From contig NZ_CP072642.1 in assembly GCF_018304765.1 (NCBI RefSeq), positions 1,703,819 to 1,767,818 on the forward strand: a stretch of 64,000 bases of DNA. Reading direction: 5' to 3'. Under the pieces are notes generated by a model. It saw only the letters and a list, made by a program, of their open reading frames with translations, was not told the DNA's origin and made no database searches. This DNA is from Chloracidobacterium sp. N. GTDB lineage: Bacteria; Acidobacteriota; Blastocatellia; Chloracidobacteriales; Chloracidobacteriaceae. Positions 44,505 to 55,931 of this stretch are shown here, one piece after another; position 1 is the stretch's first letter, and every line of letters starts with the position of its first letter. A program made the translations under genes and the position numbers.

Positions 44505-45857
44505 ATGTCACGTCAACTACCCAATTGGCTTATTGAACTCTGTAGAGACATCAGCTCAACAGGTGGAAAAGCATTGCTCGTAGGTGGCTGCGTCAGGGAC
44601 AGACTGCTTGGCTACCCGGTAAAGGATTACGATATTGAGGTTTATGGACTACCCAGTGAACAACTCAGGGAGGTGCTCGAAAAACATGGAAGAGTAAACA
44701 CAGTGGGCGAACACTTTGCTGTTTATAAGCTGAAACCCAATGCCGAACCAACTTATGAGGTAGATGTATCACTACCCAGACGCGAGTCCAAGCATGGGTC
44801 TGGACACCGCGGCTTCATCATTCAGGGAGACCCCTGGATGACATTTCAGGATGCAGCGAATCGGCGTGACTTCACCATCAATGCCATCCTGCAAGACCCA
44901 CTCAGCGAAACCATCATTGATCCCTGTCAGGGGTTGTCTGACCTCGGTAGAAGAGAGCTACGCGCCGTCAATGCAAATACATTCAAGGATGACTCGTTGA
45001 GAGTTCTGCGGGCAGCACAACTGTCTTCCAGATACAGGCTGAAAATAACTGATGAAACAAAACTCCTATGCCAAGAGACGAACTTGAAAGATATTCCCAA
45101 AGAACGGATATGGGATGAGGTTAAAAAACTTCTCTTGCTTTCTCCCTGCCCATCCTTGGGATTTGGCTATTTCTTGGAGCTTGGAGTTGTTGGGCAGCTT
45201 TTCCCTATGCTGTGGGAGTTGCAAAGCTCACTCGTTGGGAAAAACCCGTACTCAGCAGAATCTGCTTGGAACTACGTACTGTCTTCCCTCGACCGAGGGA
45301 AAACGTATATAGAAGAGTTGAGTGAACCTGAGAAAATATCAGTCCTTGTGTCTGTTATTGGGACAAGATTAAGTGAAAATAATCTGATAAAGCTCTTGGA
45401 TGCTCTTGGTATTTATACTTATCAGGGTTATCAACTGCGCGCTCAAATTATCACATTGAGCAAGATACACCTGCTTCCGTATAAAATTTTTCACCAGATT
45501 CAGGAGCAGAGGTTTTATGCTTTTGCCCTGAAGAGAGTGGCCAGACTTACTGATCTCAAGCTGATTGTCTGTCTCTCAGAGTCCCTACACCTTGATGCTT
45601 CGGAACAAATATCAGATTGGCTTAGGAAAAGTTCAAACTCGATAAGCCGATCGGAAAGTCCAATACTCAGAGGTCATCATATCCTGAGAACGGGCTTGAA
45701 CCAAGGACCGGCAGTAGGAAAACTGATTCGGCAGATTTATGAATATCAAATTGAAGGCAGAGTCAAAAACCTTGAAGATGCTGAGCAATTGGCAACAAAT
45801 CTTCTTCTGAGAGAAAAGTCAATTAGTGGTTTAGGAAAGTTTCAAGAAAACGGGTAG
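44505..45857 (+). CDS. cca: tRNA nucleotidyltransferase (CCA-adding / poly(A) polymerase family)
   Basis: A 450-residue class II nucleotidyltransferase. The catalytic head has [20 protein letters not shown] (residues about 26-45, with the metal-binding D-Y-D), then [27 protein letters not shown] and [14 protein letters not shown], which are the family signature blocks. Class II members add CCA to tRNA 3' ends or act as poly(A) polymerase; sequence alone does not separate the two. Its 3' end overlaps accC, on the opposite strand, by 35 bases. Like its neighbours it is AT-rich. Confidence 0.88.
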   Translation: MSRQLPNWLIELCRDISSTGGKALLVGGCVRDRLLGYPVKDYDIEVYGLPSEQLREVLEKHGRVNTVGEHFAVYKLKPNAEPTYEVDVSLPRRESKHGSGHRGFIIQGDPWMTFQDAANRRDFTINAILQDPLSETIIDPCQGLSDLGRRELRAVNANTFKDDSLRVLRAAQLSSRYRLKITDETKLLCQETNLKDIPKERIWDEVKKLLLLSPCPSLGFGYFLELGVVGQLFPMLWELQSSLVGKNPYSAESAWNYVLSSLDRGKTYIEELSEPEKISVLVSVIGTRLSENNLIKLLDALGIYTYQGYQLRAQIITLSKIHLLPYKIFHQIQEQRFYAFALKRVARLTDLKLIVCLSESLHLDASEQISDWLRKSSNSISRSESPILRGHHILRTGLNQGPAVGKLIRQIYEYQIEGRVKNLEDAEQLATNLLLREKSISGLGKFQENG

Positions 45858-47169
45858 AGAAATGGCCCGATCTGAAAGTATCACTGTCCATAATTCTTTG
45901 GTGAAGCGGTATTGTTGTCTTGATCCCCTCGATAACAAAGGTTTCCAGTGCTCTTTTCATGCGGGCAATGGCTTGGTTTCGATTTGGTGCATGGACAATC
46001 AACTTGGCAACCATTGAGTCGTAGTAAGGCGGAACCCTGTAGCCTGAATACACATGGGTATCAACCCGAACACCAGGTCCACTGGGAATATTGAGGGAAG
46101 TGATACATCCCGGTGAAGGAGTAAATTTTTCTGGGTCTTCAGCATTGATCCGGCATTCAATTGCATGCCCCTTGAGATTAACTTTATCCTGCGAGATGGT
46201 CAGTTTCTCTCCGGCAGCAACAAGGATTTGCTCACGCACCAAGTCAACATCAGCGACAAACTCCGTCACTGGATGCTCAACCTGTATCCTTGTGTTCATT
46301 TCCATAAAATAAAAGTTTAATGCTTCATCTACAATAAACTCTACCGTTCCCACACCGGCATAATTCACCTTATGACAGGCCCCGAGTGCAGCCTGCCCCA
46401 TCTGCTCACGCATTTCGGGCGAGACAACTGGACTTGGAGACTCTTCTATAAGCTTTTGGTTTTTGCGCTGTATTGAGCAATCTCTCTCACCGAAATGAAT
46501 TGTATTACCATGTTTATCTGCCAAGACCTGAATTTCAATATGCCGGGGCTTTTCAATGTACTTCTCCACGTAAACACCAGGATTTCCAAAAGCAGCAGCA
46601 GCTTCTGATTGAGCCGACTGAAAGGCCGAGCGCAGTTCCTCAACTGATCTGACAATACGCATGCCCCGCCCACCACCACCGGCGGTAGCCTTGATCATCA
46701 AAGGGAAACCTATTTCGGCCGCAACAGATTCCGCCGCATCCAGCGACTCAAGCACTCCATCGCTACCCGGCACGACAGGAACACCCGCAGCCTGCATGGT
46801 GGACTTGGCTGTCGCCTTGTCACCCATAGTTCTGATAGCGCTTGGTGAAGGCCCGATGAAGGTGATGTTACAGGCTTCACAAACCTCAGCAAAGTGGGCG
46901 TTCTCTGATAGAAATCCATATCCAGGATGGATCGCGTCAGCATCCGTTACTTCAGCCGCACTAATCAAAGCGGGTATGTTCAGGTAACTTTGCTTGGAGG
47001 GTGGCGGGCCAATGCAGACAGCCTCATCGGCAAAGCGCACGTGCAATGAGTCAGCATCCGCCTGAGAATAGACAGCGACTGTTTTCAGTCCAAGCTCCTT
47101 ACAAGCCCATATAATACGGCAAGCAATCTCGCCTCGATTTGCAACAAGCACTTTTCTGAATAAAGGCAC
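45823..47169 (-). CDS. accC: Biotin carboxylase subunit of acetyl-CoA carboxylase
   Basis: A 448-residue ATP-grasp enzyme that carboxylates the biotin on BCCP. It begins [14 protein letters not shown], has the ATP-grasp loop [16 protein letters not shown], the [20 protein letters not shown] block and [18 protein letters not shown]. It starts with GTG, overlapping the accB stop by one base, so the two subunits are co-translated. It is the last gene of the minus-strand cluster and converges on the nucleotidyltransferase gene with a 35-base overlap. The carboxyltransferase subunits accA and accD are not in the window. Confidence 0.95.
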   Translation of the reverse strand: MPLFRKVLVANRGEIACRIIWACKELGLKTVAVYSQADADSLHVRFADEAVCIGPPPSKQSYLNIPALISAAEVTDADAIHPGYGFLSENAHFAEVCEACNITFIGPSPSAIRTMGDKATAKSTMQAAGVPVVPGSDGVLESLDAAESVAAEIGFPLMIKATAGGGGRGMRIVRSVEELRSAFQSAQSEAAAAFGNPGVYVEKYIEKPRHIEIQVLADKHGNTIHFGERDCSIQRKNQKLIEESPSPVVSPEMREQMGQAALGACHKVNYAGVGTVEFIVDEALNFYFMEMNTRIQVEHPVTEFVADVDLVREQILVAAGEKLTISQDKVNLKGHAIECRINAEDPEKFTPSPGCITSLNIPSGPGVRVDTHVYSGYRVPPYYDSMVAKLIVHAPNRNQAIARMKRALETFVIEGIKTTIPLHQRIMDSDTFRSGHFSTRFLETFLNH

Positions 47170-47666
47170 TATTGCTTCCTCTTCAAAGAAAAGAGTGGCT
47201 GACCGAATTCTACGGGTTTTCCATTCTCCTGATGTATTTTTACTATTTCGCCAGCAACATCAGACTCAACCTCATTCATCAACTTCATGGCCTCTATGAT
47301 ACAGAGCACAGTACCTGGTGAGACCTGACTGCCTACTTCAACAAACGGCTTGGAATCTGGACTGGGAGCACGGTAGAAAGTCCCAACAATTGGCGAAAAG
47401 ATTACATGCAGCGTACTATCTTCCATTTGATCTTCAGCACTGGCCGGCTCTTTTGCAGACTGACCAGCAGGAGGCTTTCCCTCTTGGGGAGAGAAACGTG
47501 ATTCGGCAGAGGAATCAGCAGAGGAAGAAGACACTGATGTGGTTGGGGTGCCGGTCAAATGAGTTGTCCTGATGCGGAGTTTCAAGCCAGCTTTATCAAT
47601 TTCCAACTCAGCTATGTTTTTACCGCTGACAAACTCTATAAGCTCTTTAATTTCTTTTAAGTTCAC
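47169..47666 (-). CDS. accB: Biotin carboxyl carrier protein of acetyl-CoA carboxylase
   Basis: A 165-residue BCCP. The N-terminal region [20 protein letters not shown] is family-typical, a Ser/Pro-rich linker follows, and the biotinylated lysine is K128 in the EAMKLMNEV motif of the C-terminal domain. The GTG start at 47666 has GAGG nine bases upstream; an in-frame start at 47705 would add an unusual Cys/Arg-rich piece. A 16-bp tandem duplication lies between it and rplQ. Placement straight after the alpha operon is uncommon. Confidence 0.93.
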   Translation of the reverse strand: MNLKEIKELIEFVSGKNIAELEIDKAGLKLRIRTTHLTGTPTTSVSSSSADSSAESRFSPQEGKPPAGQSAKEPASAEDQMEDSTLHVIFSPIVGTFYRAPSPDSKPFVEVGSQVSPGTVLCIIEAMKLMNEVESDVAGEIVKIHQENGKPVEFGQPLFSLKRKQ

Positions 47667-47734
47667 CAGAGCCAACCTCTTAAAAAAGGAGCTTCGACAC
47701 CTCAAGTACCGAAGCCTGTCAGGATACCTGCTTA

Positions 47735-47766
47735 CTTACAAGGGGACTTTCTTACAAGGGGACTTT
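47735..47766 (-). repeat. Perfect 16-bp tandem duplication between rplQ and accB
   Basis: CTTACAAGGGGACTTT occurs twice in a row (47735-47750 and 47751-47766), two bases from the rplQ stop. It may reflect replication slippage; no regulatory role is indicated. Confidence 0.9.
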
Positions 47767-47768
47767 AT

Positions 47769-48194
47769 CTATCGCTCAGTGTCAACAAACTCGATGACGG
47801 CAAGCTCTGCTCCATCGCCCCGGCGGCTTCCAAGTTTCAGGATCCGGGTGTAACCGCCCTTCCTTTCTGAGTAACGTGCAGCGAGTACATCAAAAAGCTT
47901 GGCCAAGGCAGCAATCCCAGCCGTTCTTTCAGAACCGTGTTTCAAGCGTTTCGGATTTGCATTCCACCCCTGGTTGCCAGCATGAAAGTAGCCTGCCGCT
48001 AACCGTCGGGCATGTAAGTCGCCTCTTTTCCCAAGAGTGACAGCCCGCTCAACAAAAGGGCGAAGTTCTTTTGCCTTCTGCAGGGTAGTGATCAATCGCT
48101 CATTTAAAACCAGGGAGGTAGCCAGATTTCTCAGCAGAGATTTTCTGTGAGACGAAGTACGTCCCAATTTTCTGTGTGCATTCAAGTGTCTCAT
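47769..48194 (-). CDS. rplQ: Ribosomal protein L17
   Basis: A 141-residue L17, opening [20 protein letters not shown] as usual, with the [20 protein letters not shown] block. It is the last ribosomal gene of the alpha part of the cluster, right after rpoA. Confidence 0.97.
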   Translation of the reverse strand: MRHLNAHRKLGRTSSHRKSLLRNLATSLVLNERLITTLQKAKELRPFVERAVTLGKRGDLHARRLAAGYFHAGNQGWNANPKRLKHGSERTAGIAALAKLFDVLAARYSERKGGYTRILKLGSRRGDGAELAVIEFVDTER

Positions 48195-48229
48195 ATCTGC
48201 AACTTCTCCATAAATTCAGTCAGAGAAAT

Positions 48230-49222
48230 CTAGTCATTTCTGTAGCCCATTATGTTTCCGTCCTCGTCGAATATCGCCCCCAAGCCAAGTCCCATGGCTG
48301 CCAGAATCTCTTTTATTTCGTTGAGAGATTTGCGCCCAAAGTTCTTGGTTTTCAACATCTCCTGTTCGTTTTTCTGTACAAGCTCCCTTATAGTCCTTAT
48401 GTCTGCGTTTTTTAGGCAATTGTATGATCTTACACTCAGTTCCAGTTCCTCTACAGAGCGATCCAGATTCTCATTCTGCACTGGTCGTCGCTCAGTTATC
48501 TTGACTGGCTCCATGTCAACTTCAGTTTCCTCGAAGTTTATGAAAATTGACATGTGATCCTTGACTAATTTTGCGGCCAGTCCGATTGAGTCAGCAGGCT
48601 TTATGCTTCCATTTGTCCAGACTTCAAGTATCAGCTTTTCATAATCTGTGTCTTGCCCAAGACGTGCTGACTCAACATTGCAACGAACACGTTTGATTGG
48701 TGAATGAACTGAATCGATTGGTATATATCCGATAGCAAGGTCTTCATCAAAATTCCTATCCGCAGATACATATCCACGCCCCATCTTCAAACGCATCTCG
48801 ATATTGAGCGATCCACCTTCACTGACAGTAGCTATGTAAGCATCGCTCTCTAAGACTTCTACCCCTTCCTCTACTTCTATGTCACGAGAATATACTTCAC
48901 CGGGCTGGTCACATTTCAGACGCAATGTTGAAACCAGCTTCCCGGAAGTTATCTTGAATGGTATCCTTTTGAGATTGAGAATTATGTCTGTTGCATCTTC
49001 AACAACGCCGGGTATCGAAGAGAACTCGTGCAGCACGCCCTCAATTCTGACGGCCGTAATAGCAGCCCCCTCCATCGAAGAATAAAGGGCACGCCGGATG
49101 CTGTTGCCAACAGTTGTTCCAAAGCCTCTCTCGAATGGCTGTGCATAAAAACAGCCATAAGTCTCTGTGAGGGTTTCAAGATTACAATCCAGTTTTTTTG
49201 GTCGCTGAAAGGGCGTCAACAT
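48230..49222 (-). CDS. rpoA: RNA polymerase alpha subunit
   Basis: A 330-residue alpha subunit with the assembly domain ([20 protein letters not shown]) and the C-terminal DNA-binding domain (about 245-320: [30 protein letters not shown]). Both domains and the linker are of normal length. It follows rpsD in the alpha operon and is AT-rich like its neighbours. Confidence 0.97.
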   Translation of the reverse strand: MLTPFQRPKKLDCNLETLTETYGCFYAQPFERGFGTTVGNSIRRALYSSMEGAAITAVRIEGVLHEFSSIPGVVEDATDIILNLKRIPFKITSGKLVSTLRLKCDQPGEVYSRDIEVEEGVEVLESDAYIATVSEGGSLNIEMRLKMGRGYVSADRNFDEDLAIGYIPIDSVHSPIKRVRCNVESARLGQDTDYEKLILEVWTNGSIKPADSIGLAAKLVKDHMSIFINFEETEVDMEPVKITERRPVQNENLDRSVEELELSVRSYNCLKNADIRTIRELVQKNEQEMLKTKNFGRKSLNEIKEILAAMGLGLGAIFDEDGNIMGYRND

Positions 49223-49258
49223 AATTTCTCACACCGTCTTGCAAATCGTTGGAAGTGG

Positions 49259-49897
49259 TTACTTGGAGTACAGCTCCACTATCATCTGTTCGTTGACTTG
49301 GTGCGTAATGTCCTCACGTCGTGGAAGTGCAACAATGCGCCCGGACAAAACCTGTCTGTCTCCAACCTCTATCCAGTCTGGACGTCCTCTGCCGACCGCA
49401 GTCTCAAAGGATTGAAGTATGTGCGGGTTGGATGCACTTTCTCTCTTTATTGAGACAATATCTCCCACTTTTACCTGAAATGAAGGTATGTCTATCTTTC
49501 TTCCATTTACCAAGACATGTCCGTGATTAACCAACTGCCTTGCATGAGCTCTGGAGGTAGCAAAACCAATTCTGTAAACAACATTGTCTAAGCGTCGTTC
49601 TAGCAGGATTAACAGATTTTCTCCTATGATCCCACGTTGACGGGATGCTTTTTCAAAGTAATTCCTGAACTGGCCCTCCAGCATTCCATATATTCTTTTT
49701 ACTTTTTGTTTTTCTCTTAACTGTTCACCGTATCCAGTCAACTTTCCACGCTTTGAGTCTTTGCCATGTTGCCCTGGAGGGTATGTACCTTTCTTCTCTA
49801 TTGCACAAGAAGGTTTGTAACATCGATTTCCCTTGAGAAAAAGTTTTACCCCTTCACGACGACAAAGCCGACAAACAGCGTCACGATATCTTGCCAC
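49259..49897 (-). CDS. rpsD: Ribosomal protein S4
   Basis: A 212-residue S4 of the zinc-binding form: four N-terminal cysteines C9, C12, C26 and C31 ([18 protein letters not shown]). It has the S4 RNA-binding domain with [19 protein letters not shown] and [14 protein letters not shown]. Zinc-binding S4 is one of two known forms of this protein. Confidence 0.97.
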   Translation of the reverse strand: MARYRDAVCRLCRREGVKLFLKGNRCYKPSCAIEKKGTYPPGQHGKDSKRGKLTGYGEQLREKQKVKRIYGMLEGQFRNYFEKASRQRGIIGENLLILLERRLDNVVYRIGFATSRAHARQLVNHGHVLVNGRKIDIPSFQVKVGDIVSIKRESASNPHILQSFETAVGRGRPDWIEVGDRQVLSGRIVALPRREDITHQVNEQMIVELYSK

Positions 49898-49932
49898 GTT
49901 TCTTCCGCCTCCTTAGCTCTTGAAAAGACAAC

Positions 49933-50349
49933 TCACACACGACGGCGTTTGCGAGGGCGACATCCGTTGTGTGGGATTGGGGTTACATCGCGGATAAGCT
50001 GAACTTCTATGCCATTTGCCTGTATTGCTCTTATCGCCGATTCACGACCAGAGCCGGGCCCGCTGATTCTGACTTCGCAGGACTGCATACCTGACTCCTT
50101 GGCAATTGACGCAGCCTTGGCAGCAGCTTGCTGCGCAGCAAAAGGGGTTCCCTTTCTGGAACCTTTGAAGCCGAGTGCCCCGGAGCTGCTAGCAGCCAGA
50201 AGATTACCGCTCAAGTCAGTTATACTGACTATCGTGTTGTTGAATGAAGCTTGAATGTGGACTATACCTCTTGGGATATTCTTCTTTTCCTTTTTTTTGT
50301 AATTTTTCTTTTTCAGTCCACTCTTGGTAGTGTTGACCTTCTTTGGCAT
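49933..50349 (-). CDS. rpsK: Ribosomal protein S11
   Basis: A 138-residue S11 with [38 protein letters not shown] and the C-terminal [18 protein letters not shown]. It carries a Lys-rich N-terminal extension ([19 protein letters not shown]) longer than many S11 proteins. Confidence 0.97.
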   Translation of the reverse strand: MPKKVNTTKSGLKKKNYKKKEKKNIPRGIVHIQASFNNTIVSITDLSGNLLAASSSGALGFKGSRKGTPFAAQQAAAKAASIAKESGMQSCEVRISGPGSGRESAIRAIQANGIEVQLIRDVTPIPHNGCRPRKRRRV

Positions 50350-50385
50350 ACTCTTAGACTCTCTCCAATCCTCAAGTCAATGAAG

Positions 50386-50769
50386 TTACTTCTTACCAGG
50401 CGCCTTCTTCTTAGCTATCGTTGCCCGGCGAGGACCTTTGCGGGTCCGCGCATTTGTATGCGTCCTCTGACCTCGAACTGGAAGACTTTTTCTGTGCCGT
50501 AAACCTCTGTAGGACTGAATTTCCATAAGGCGCTTGATGTCCAGTTGAATTTGCTTTCTCAGGTCTCCCTCTACAACAACAGAGTTGTCTATGACGGCTC
50601 TAATACGCCCCAACTCATCCTCAGATAGGTTACTCATTTTGGTATTGGGATCGACATTCGCCTTGTCTAGTATCTTAGTAGATAAAGACCGTCCTATACC
50701 ATATATGTAGGTCAAGGCTATAAGTACTTTTTTATTTTCTGGAAGATCAATGCCAGCAATACGCGCCAT
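50386..50769 (-). CDS. rpsM: Ribosomal protein S13
   Basis: A 127-residue S13: [20 protein letters not shown], then [13 protein letters not shown] and [20 protein letters not shown] with the basic C-terminal tail. It heads the alpha-operon section after rpmJ. Confidence 0.97.
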   Translation of the reverse strand: MARIAGIDLPENKKVLIALTYIYGIGRSLSTKILDKANVDPNTKMSNLSEDELGRIRAVIDNSVVVEGDLRKQIQLDIKRLMEIQSYRGLRHRKSLPVRGQRTHTNARTRKGPRRATIAKKKAPGKK

Positions 50770-50796
50770 GTTACTATCTCCTGGTTTTCTATTCTG

Positions 50797-50910
50797 TCAG
50801 CCCTGCTTCTGTTTATGTTTGGGATTGACACAAATTACCCGAACGGTCCCAAACCTGATAATTACTTTACAGGATTTACAAATCTTTTTTACTGAAGCTC
50901 TTACTTTCAT
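50797..50910 (-). CDS. rpmJ: Ribosomal protein L36
   Basis: A 37-residue L36, read from the [23 protein letters not shown], then [17 protein letters not shown] and TGA. It is the zinc-binding form with C11, C14, C27 and H32. It lies between infA and rpsM, its usual neighbours. Confidence 0.95.
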   Translation of the reverse strand: MKVRASVKKICKSCKVIIRFGTVRVICVNPKHKQKQG

Positions 50911-50928
50911 AAACAATTTGCTCCTATT

Positions 50929-51147
50929 TCATTTATACCGGTAAACAATTCGTCCCCTTGTCAGATCATAGGGGGAAAGCTCAACTAGAACTTTGTCACC
51001 GGGTAGTATTTTTATGAAGTTTTTTCGCATCTTACCAGAAATACGCGCAAGCACTACATGCTTATTTTCAAGCTCAACCTTGAAGGTTGCATTTGGTAGT
51101 GCTTCTATGACAAATGCCGAAGCTTCAATTGAATCTTCTTTAGGCAC
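50929..51147 (-). CDS. infA: Translation initiation factor IF-1
   Basis: A 72-residue IF-1 (S1-like OB fold): [40 protein letters not shown] and [17 protein letters not shown]. The GTG at 51147 is chosen because it gives exactly the family length and has TAAGG eight bases upstream; a TTG at 51171 would add eight residues. Confidence 0.93.
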   Translation of the reverse strand: MPKEDSIEASAFVIEALPNATFKVELENKHVVLARISGKMRKNFIKILPGDKVLVELSPYDLTRGRIVYRYK

Positions 51148-51202
51148 AACCTTTACCCTTACCTGAAACAAGAAGACTTGAGGTGATAACCTTTTGCCCC
51201 TC

Positions 51203-51952
51203 TCAGAGCGCCGTGAGAATCAACGGACCATTGGGTGTGATAGCAACAGTATGCTCAAAGTGGGCCGAAGGTTTGCCGTCATTTGTTACCACTGTCCAGC
51301 CATCACTTTCAATCTTCACACCAGCAGAGCCCATGTTAACCATGGGCTCTATAGCCAAAACCCACCCGCTTCTCAAACGAGGGCCTGTATTCGGACGATG
51401 CCCACAGTTAGGAACCTGTGGGTCTTCATGCATCTTACGCCCAACTCCATGACCACAGAACTCTTTCACCAAGCTATACCCATACGATTCAGTGTATGAC
51501 TGTATTGCATAAGTAATATCGTATAGGCGGTTTCCTTCCACCATCTGTGATATTCCATAGTAAAGTGAACGATTAGTGATACTTATCAGCTTTTGAAGCT
51601 GTTCTGAAACCTCCCCAACAGGAATTGTAATTGCAGCATCAGCTACATATCCATCAAATACAACCCCCGCATCTATGCTTACAATATCTCCATTCTTTAT
51701 CAGCTTTTGACCCGGAATACCGTGAACAACTTGTTCGTTCACAGAAACACATATACTTGATGGATATCCTCTATAACCTTTGAACGGCGAGTAAAGTTTT
51801 TTACGGACCAACCAGCCTTCTGCAATTTCATTCAACCTGGCTGTCGTTATACCAGGAACAGCAGTTTCCTTCAGCAAAGCCAAAAGCTCTGCCAGATACT
51901 TTCCGGCAGAATGCATTCTCTCTATTTGCTGACGTGTTTTAGTTGTAATCAT
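51203..51952 (-). CDS. map: Methionine aminopeptidase, type I
   Basis: A 249-residue enzyme that removes N-terminal Met from new proteins. Metal ligands are visible: two Asp in [20 protein letters not shown], His in [13 protein letters not shown], Glu in [10 protein letters not shown] and Glu in [10 protein letters not shown]. Its ATG overlaps the adk stop (ATGA), so the two genes are translationally coupled. Confidence 0.95.
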   Translation of the reverse strand: MITTKTRQQIERMHSAGKYLAELLALLKETAVPGITTARLNEIAEGWLVRKKLYSPFKGYRGYPSSICVSVNEQVVHGIPGQKLIKNGDIVSIDAGVVFDGYVADAAITIPVGEVSEQLQKLISITNRSLYYGISQMVEGNRLYDITYAIQSYTESYGYSLVKEFCGHGVGRKMHEDPQVPNCGHRPNTGPRLRSGWVLAIEPMVNMGSAGVKIESDGWTVVTNDGKPSAHFEHTVAITPNGPLILTAL

Positions 51953-52617
51953 AGCACCTTGGATAAATGGCAGGTCAGCTCATCATAAACTTCATCCAGT
52001 GATCTATTCCCATCTACTGACACTAGCAGGTGCTTGGCTTTATAGTAATCCAAGACAGGAAGCGTTTGGAGCGTGTACTCTCTCAATCGCTCTCTGACAA
52101 CGAGCTCATTATCGTCAGACCTGTAAGCAAAATCAGCACTTCCACACTGATCACAGATTTTCTCGTTTCGCGGTCTAAGGAAATACTTATTGTATATTGC
52201 TCCACATCCTCTACAAGAAAAACGACCAGTTACTCTCTTCAAAAGAACATCTTCAGGAACTGCAATTTCCACCACCAGCAACTTGTAGTTTTTGACCTGC
52301 AAAAGGCTTTCTAAAAAAATGACCTGATCGATATTTCGCGGATAGCCATCTAATATAAAACCCTTTTTACAATCTGGCTCAGACAGCCTGGAAGTAACCA
52401 AGTCAGCCAATATACTATCAGGAACGAGGCCACCCGTTTCCATAATAGCCCTAATCTCTTCTGAATTCCGGCTGCTTCCTGATGCCACTTGGCGAAGAAT
52501 ATCTCCCGTTGATATCTTGGGTATTCCTAAAAATGCGCTGAGCTTGCTGGATTGAGTACCTTTACCCGACCCAGGTGGACCGATCATAACTATCGCAACA
52601 GGAACACTACTGTCCAT
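51949..52617 (-). CDS. adk: Adenylate kinase
   Basis: A 222-residue enzyme that balances AMP, ADP and ATP. P-loop IGPPGSGKGTQSSKL, the FILDGYPRNIDQVIFLE motif, and a zinc-binding LID domain with C-x2-C-x16-C-x2-C (CRGCGAIYNKYF ... KICDQCG). It overlaps the end of secY by 11 bases and the start of map by four. Confidence 0.95.
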   Translation of the reverse strand: MDSSVPVAIVMIGPPGSGKGTQSSKLSAFLGIPKISTGDILRQVASGSSRNSEEIRAIMETGGLVPDSILADLVTSRLSEPDCKKGFILDGYPRNIDQVIFLESLLQVKNYKLLVVEIAVPEDVLLKRVTGRFSCRGCGAIYNKYFLRPRNEKICDQCGSADFAYRSDDNELVVRERLREYTLQTLPVLDYYKAKHLLVSVDGNRSLDEVYDELTCHLSKVL

Positions 52618-54028
52618 CCGTAACCTCCTGTTGCATACGACGCCCTCTGACTTTGACCCCTCCTCCAGTTAGATCATACTTCTTGGCCAACAAACGAGCC
52701 TCCACCTGTTGCGCCGTGTCCATAGAGACACTTACAGCAATCAATAAGGATGTACCACCAAAATAGAATGCATAGCCAAAGCCCTTAACAATCCAAGAAA
52801 GGGCAGAGTTGGAGGAAAGAGCTGCATAAAGCCATTCACCAAATAGGGGAAACTCACCAACATCCAGTCCGCTTGCAATAAACTGAGGGATAAAACAGAC
52901 CATTGAAAGGTATAACGCCCCAACCAAGGTAAGTCTCGTTACAATCGTGTCCAAGTACTCAGCAGTTGATTTACCAGGTCTTACGCCTGGGATGTAACTA
53001 CCGTATTTTCTAAGGTTGTTTGAGACTTCTTGAACATCGAAAATTACAGACACATAAAAAAATGAGAAAAATATTATTCCTACCGTAAACACCAACTCAT
53101 ACAATGGATGGCTGGGACGGAGGTATTTTGTCATGATTTCGGCTAATGATCCATCTGCACTTGCAAACTGAGCTATTGTTATTGGAAAAGCAAGAAGAGA
53201 CGAGGCGAATATGACAGGTATCACACCTGACATATTTATCTTCAATGGCAGATAAGACTTGGACTCAGAAAGCTCATTTTTCCGTTTTGCATATTCAATG
53301 AGTATAGGGCGATACGCCTTCTCGACGAACACTATCACTGCCACAAGCCCGAGTAGCAATGCGAGTAGCAGAACTGTCTCGAGCGCCGAAATGGGATCAG
53401 ATCCTATGTTGCCAAAAAACTGAACAAGCATAGAAGGGAACCTGACTATAATACCAGCAAATATCAGAAGGCTGATACCATTCCCAATGCCTCGCTCTGT
53501 AATTTGCTCACCAAACCACATGACTATTGCCGTGCCAGTGGTCAGAGTGATCACTGAAACAGGAACAAACAAACTTGACGATATACTGACAAGACCAGGC
53601 TGAGACCGTATCCAAAGGGTTATGGCTACGGACTGAAATACAGACAGGCATATAGTCAAGTACCTTGTGTATTGATTGATTTTACGCCGCCCTACTTCTC
53701 CTTCTTCCTGAAGTCGCTTCAGAGACGGGATAACGACTGTGAGTAGCTGTACAACGATCGAGGAGGTGATATATGGCGTGATACCCAGCGCAAATATAGA
53801 TATTACCTTTAGATTCCCACCCGAAAACAAATCCAAAACGCCAACTAGGGAGCCCTGTAAGCTCTGCCATAGTATTTTCAGCTTTTCCTGATCTATTCCT
53901 GGGACACGGATGTGACTGCCTATTCTATACAACAAAAGCATCAAAAGAGTAAAAATCAATCTACTCCTTACGTCCTTTGATTGCAGAATAGCTGCTATTT
54001 TCTGCCTTATATCCTCTATTCTTAGCAT
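52607..54028 (-). CDS. secY: Protein translocase subunit SecY
   Basis: A 473-residue, ten-helix channel subunit of the Sec translocon. SecY text includes LLYRIGSHIRVPGIDQ in the first helices, RGIGNGISLLIFAGI and PLKINMSGVIPVIFASSLLA. It follows rplO by one base and overlaps adk. Slightly longer than E. coli SecY (443). Confidence 0.97.
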   Translation of the reverse strand: MLRIEDIRQKIAAILQSKDVRSRLIFTLLMLLLYRIGSHIRVPGIDQEKLKILWQSLQGSLVGVLDLFSGGNLKVISIFALGITPYITSSIVVQLLTVVIPSLKRLQEEGEVGRRKINQYTRYLTICLSVFQSVAITLWIRSQPGLVSISSSLFVPVSVITLTTGTAIVMWFGEQITERGIGNGISLLIFAGIIVRFPSMLVQFFGNIGSDPISALETVLLLALLLGLVAVIVFVEKAYRPILIEYAKRKNELSESKSYLPLKINMSGVIPVIFASSLLAFPITIAQFASADGSLAEIMTKYLRPSHPLYELVFTVGIIFFSFFYVSVIFDVQEVSNNLRKYGSYIPGVRPGKSTAEYLDTIVTRLTLVGALYLSMVCFIPQFIASGLDVGEFPLFGEWLYAALSSNSALSWIVKGFGYAFYFGGTSLLIAVSVSMDTAQQVEARLLAKKYDLTGGGVKVRGRRMQQEVTDGQ

Positions 54029-54029
54029 T

Positions 54030-54455
54030 TCAGAAGCCTACTGACTTTCGTAGCTTTGTCGAGAGAGTCAAGTTTTCTTCAATTACAACCTTCTTGCCTG
54101 CTGGTATCTCGCCAATTATCTTGAATCTCTGTGAAGACAACTTAATAAGTCCTTTTTCTACTAAAGATTTGGTAGATATTTGCTCATCTGAAGTGTAATG
54201 CTGGATGAGCTTACCAATGTCCAATGTGTGAAATTTGCTCTTTTTTTCTGTTGGACGGGTAAAACCTCGCTTTGGCAGTCTACGGTGCAAGGGCATTTGC
54301 CCACCTTCAAATCCACGCTTTGAAGCAAAGCCTGAACGAGACTTCTGACCCTTAACTCCTCGTCCCGAAGTTTTGCCAGTTCCAGAAGCCGGGCCGCGCC
54401 CTATCCTTTTCTTCGCCTTTCTGTCAGGACAGACAAGACTTTTCAAAGACAACAT
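54030..54455 (-). CDS. rplO: Ribosomal protein L15
   Basis: A 141-residue L15: [38 protein letters not shown]. The ATG at 54455 has GAGGGA six bases upstream; an upstream ATG at 54470 nearly abuts rpsE and is less likely. L30 (rpmD), normally between rpsE and rplO, is absent here: only 16 bases separate the two. Confidence 0.96.
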   Translation of the reverse strand: MLSLKSLVCPDRKAKKRIGRGPASGTGKTSGRGVKGQKSRSGFASKRGFEGGQMPLHRRLPKRGFTRPTEKKSKFHTLDIGKLIQHYTSDEQISTKSLVEKGLIKLSSQRFKIIGEIPAGKKVVIEENLTLSTKLRKSVGF

Positions 54456-54471
54456 CTCAATCCCTCTCACT

Positions 54472-54975
54472 TTATAAGTCTGCTAAGTTCTTTCCCCTCA
54501 TCAAAGCCACCTGCTCCTTCGAACGAACAGCAGCGAGGCCGGCAAAAGTAGCTTGTACTATATTGGCTGGATTGTTAGATCCAAGAACCTTGGTGACAGC
54601 ATCTCGAACGCCAAGAACTTGTAGGACAGACCTTACAGTCGCACCAGCAATTACCCCTTTTCCTTCTTTGGCTGGCTTGATGAGCACCTTACCAGCACCA
54701 AACCTGCCAATTACACCATGAGGTAGAGTTCCACCATCCAAGTTTACCTTTATCAGATTTTTCTTCGCTGACTCTATGCCTTTCCTGATAGCTACAGGAA
54801 CCTCTGATGCCTTTCCCCGCCCAAAGCCCGCAACTCCGTTTCCGTTACCTACAACAACAAGAGCACTGAAGCTCATGTTTTTTCCACCCTTTACAACTTT
54901 TGTAACCCGCTTGATGGATATAACCGAGTCCTTGAGTTCAGTTTCACCCAACTCAAATGAAATTTTATTTCTCAT
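54472..54975 (-). CDS. rpsE: Ribosomal protein S5
   Basis: A 167-residue S5 with the dsRNA-binding fold ([20 protein letters not shown]), [18 protein letters not shown] and [19 protein letters not shown]. Placed after rplR and before rplO as usual. Confidence 0.97.
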   Translation of the reverse strand: MRNKISFELGETELKDSVISIKRVTKVVKGGKNMSFSALVVVGNGNGVAGFGRGKASEVPVAIRKGIESAKKNLIKVNLDGGTLPHGVIGRFGAGKVLIKPAKEGKGVIAGATVRSVLQVLGVRDAVTKVLGSNNPANIVQATFAGLAAVRSKEQVALMRGKNLADL

Positions 54976-54984
54976 GAGATTACC

Positions 54985-55332
54985 CTAAAAAATTAGTCCT
55001 TCTCGTCGAGCTGATTCAGCCAACTGCTTAACTCTGCCATGATATTTGTAACCATTTCTGTCGAAAAAAACTTTGGTTACACCTTTTTCTTTTGCTTTTT
55101 CAGCAATCTGCCTGCCAACTTGATCAGCTATGTACACCTTCCGGGTCATTCCAGCATCAGCGCGCGTTCCCTCTTGGAGATTCAATGAACTCGCTGCACA
55201 AAGGGTGATGCCTTTTATGTCATCTATAATCTGCGCATAAATATGCTTTGCACTTCGGTGTACGCACAAGCGAAGTCGAGAAGGTAACAGGTTTTTTCTT
55301 GTTCTCTTGTGATTCATACTTACTGTCCCCAT
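54985..55332 (-). CDS. rplR: Ribosomal protein L18
   Basis: About 115 residues: [36 protein letters not shown] and the C-terminal [20 protein letters not shown]. The start is uncertain: the ATG at 55332 lies four bases after the rplF stop and is preferred, while ATG 55317 would give 110 residues. Neither has a strong ribosome-binding site. Confidence 0.93.
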   Translation of the reverse strand: MGTVSMNHKRTRKNLLPSRLRLCVHRSAKHIYAQIIDDIKGITLCAASSLNLQEGTRADAGMTRKVYIADQVGRQIAEKAKEKGVTKVFFDRNGYKYHGRVKQLAESARREGLIF

Positions 55333-55336
55333 AGTT

Positions 55337-55903
55337 CTATTTTTTGCCACCCTTGGCACCTGATTTTCCAGGCTTCAGAAGCATTGGCCTGCCGGCATAG
55401 CGAATACCTTTACCCTTGTACGCATCAGGAACCCTGAGATTTACCAAGTTGGCAGCAACTTGTCCAACTTTTTCCTTGTCAGACCCTCTAATAGTTAGTG
55501 TTGTTTGATATTGTTGTATCTGTTTTTGCACTTTTTCAATCGTACAGTCTATGCCATCTGGGAGTAAATACTCTACGGGATGTGAGTATCCCAAGCTGAA
55601 GATGAGCTTGCCATCTTTCTTTTCAACTTTATAACCAACGCCAACCAAGTCCAGATCAATTGAGAAATTGGACTTGAATCCATTAACAGTGTTGTTGATT
55701 AGAGTCCTCAACAATCCTTGATACTGATGGCTCGACTTGTTTGTAGGTATAACACTAAGGTATCCATCTGAAATATCTATCTTTAATCCCTCGTTGATTT
55801 TTAATTCAACGAAAGTATTATCTTTGCCAATAATAAGCGTATTATTGGCGACCTTTACCGAGAGGTCAGAAACTTGAATCGGGCGATTACCTATTCTTGA
55901 CAT
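55337..55903 (-). CDS. rplF: Ribosomal protein L6
   Basis: A 188-residue L6: [38 protein letters not shown], and C-terminal [20 protein letters not shown]. Normal place after rpsH. Confidence 0.97.
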   Translation of the reverse strand: MSRIGNRPIQVSDLSVKVANNTLIIGKDNTFVELKINEGLKIDISDGYLSVIPTNKSSHQYQGLLRTLINNTVNGFKSNFSIDLDLVGVGYKVEKKDGKLIFSLGYSHPVEYLLPDGIDCTIEKVQKQIQQYQTTLTIRGSDKEKVGQVAANLVNLRVPDAYKGKGIRYAGRPMLLKPGKSGAKGGKK

Positions 55904-55931
55904 GGTTTTTCACAGTGACTTCGTGCAGCAG

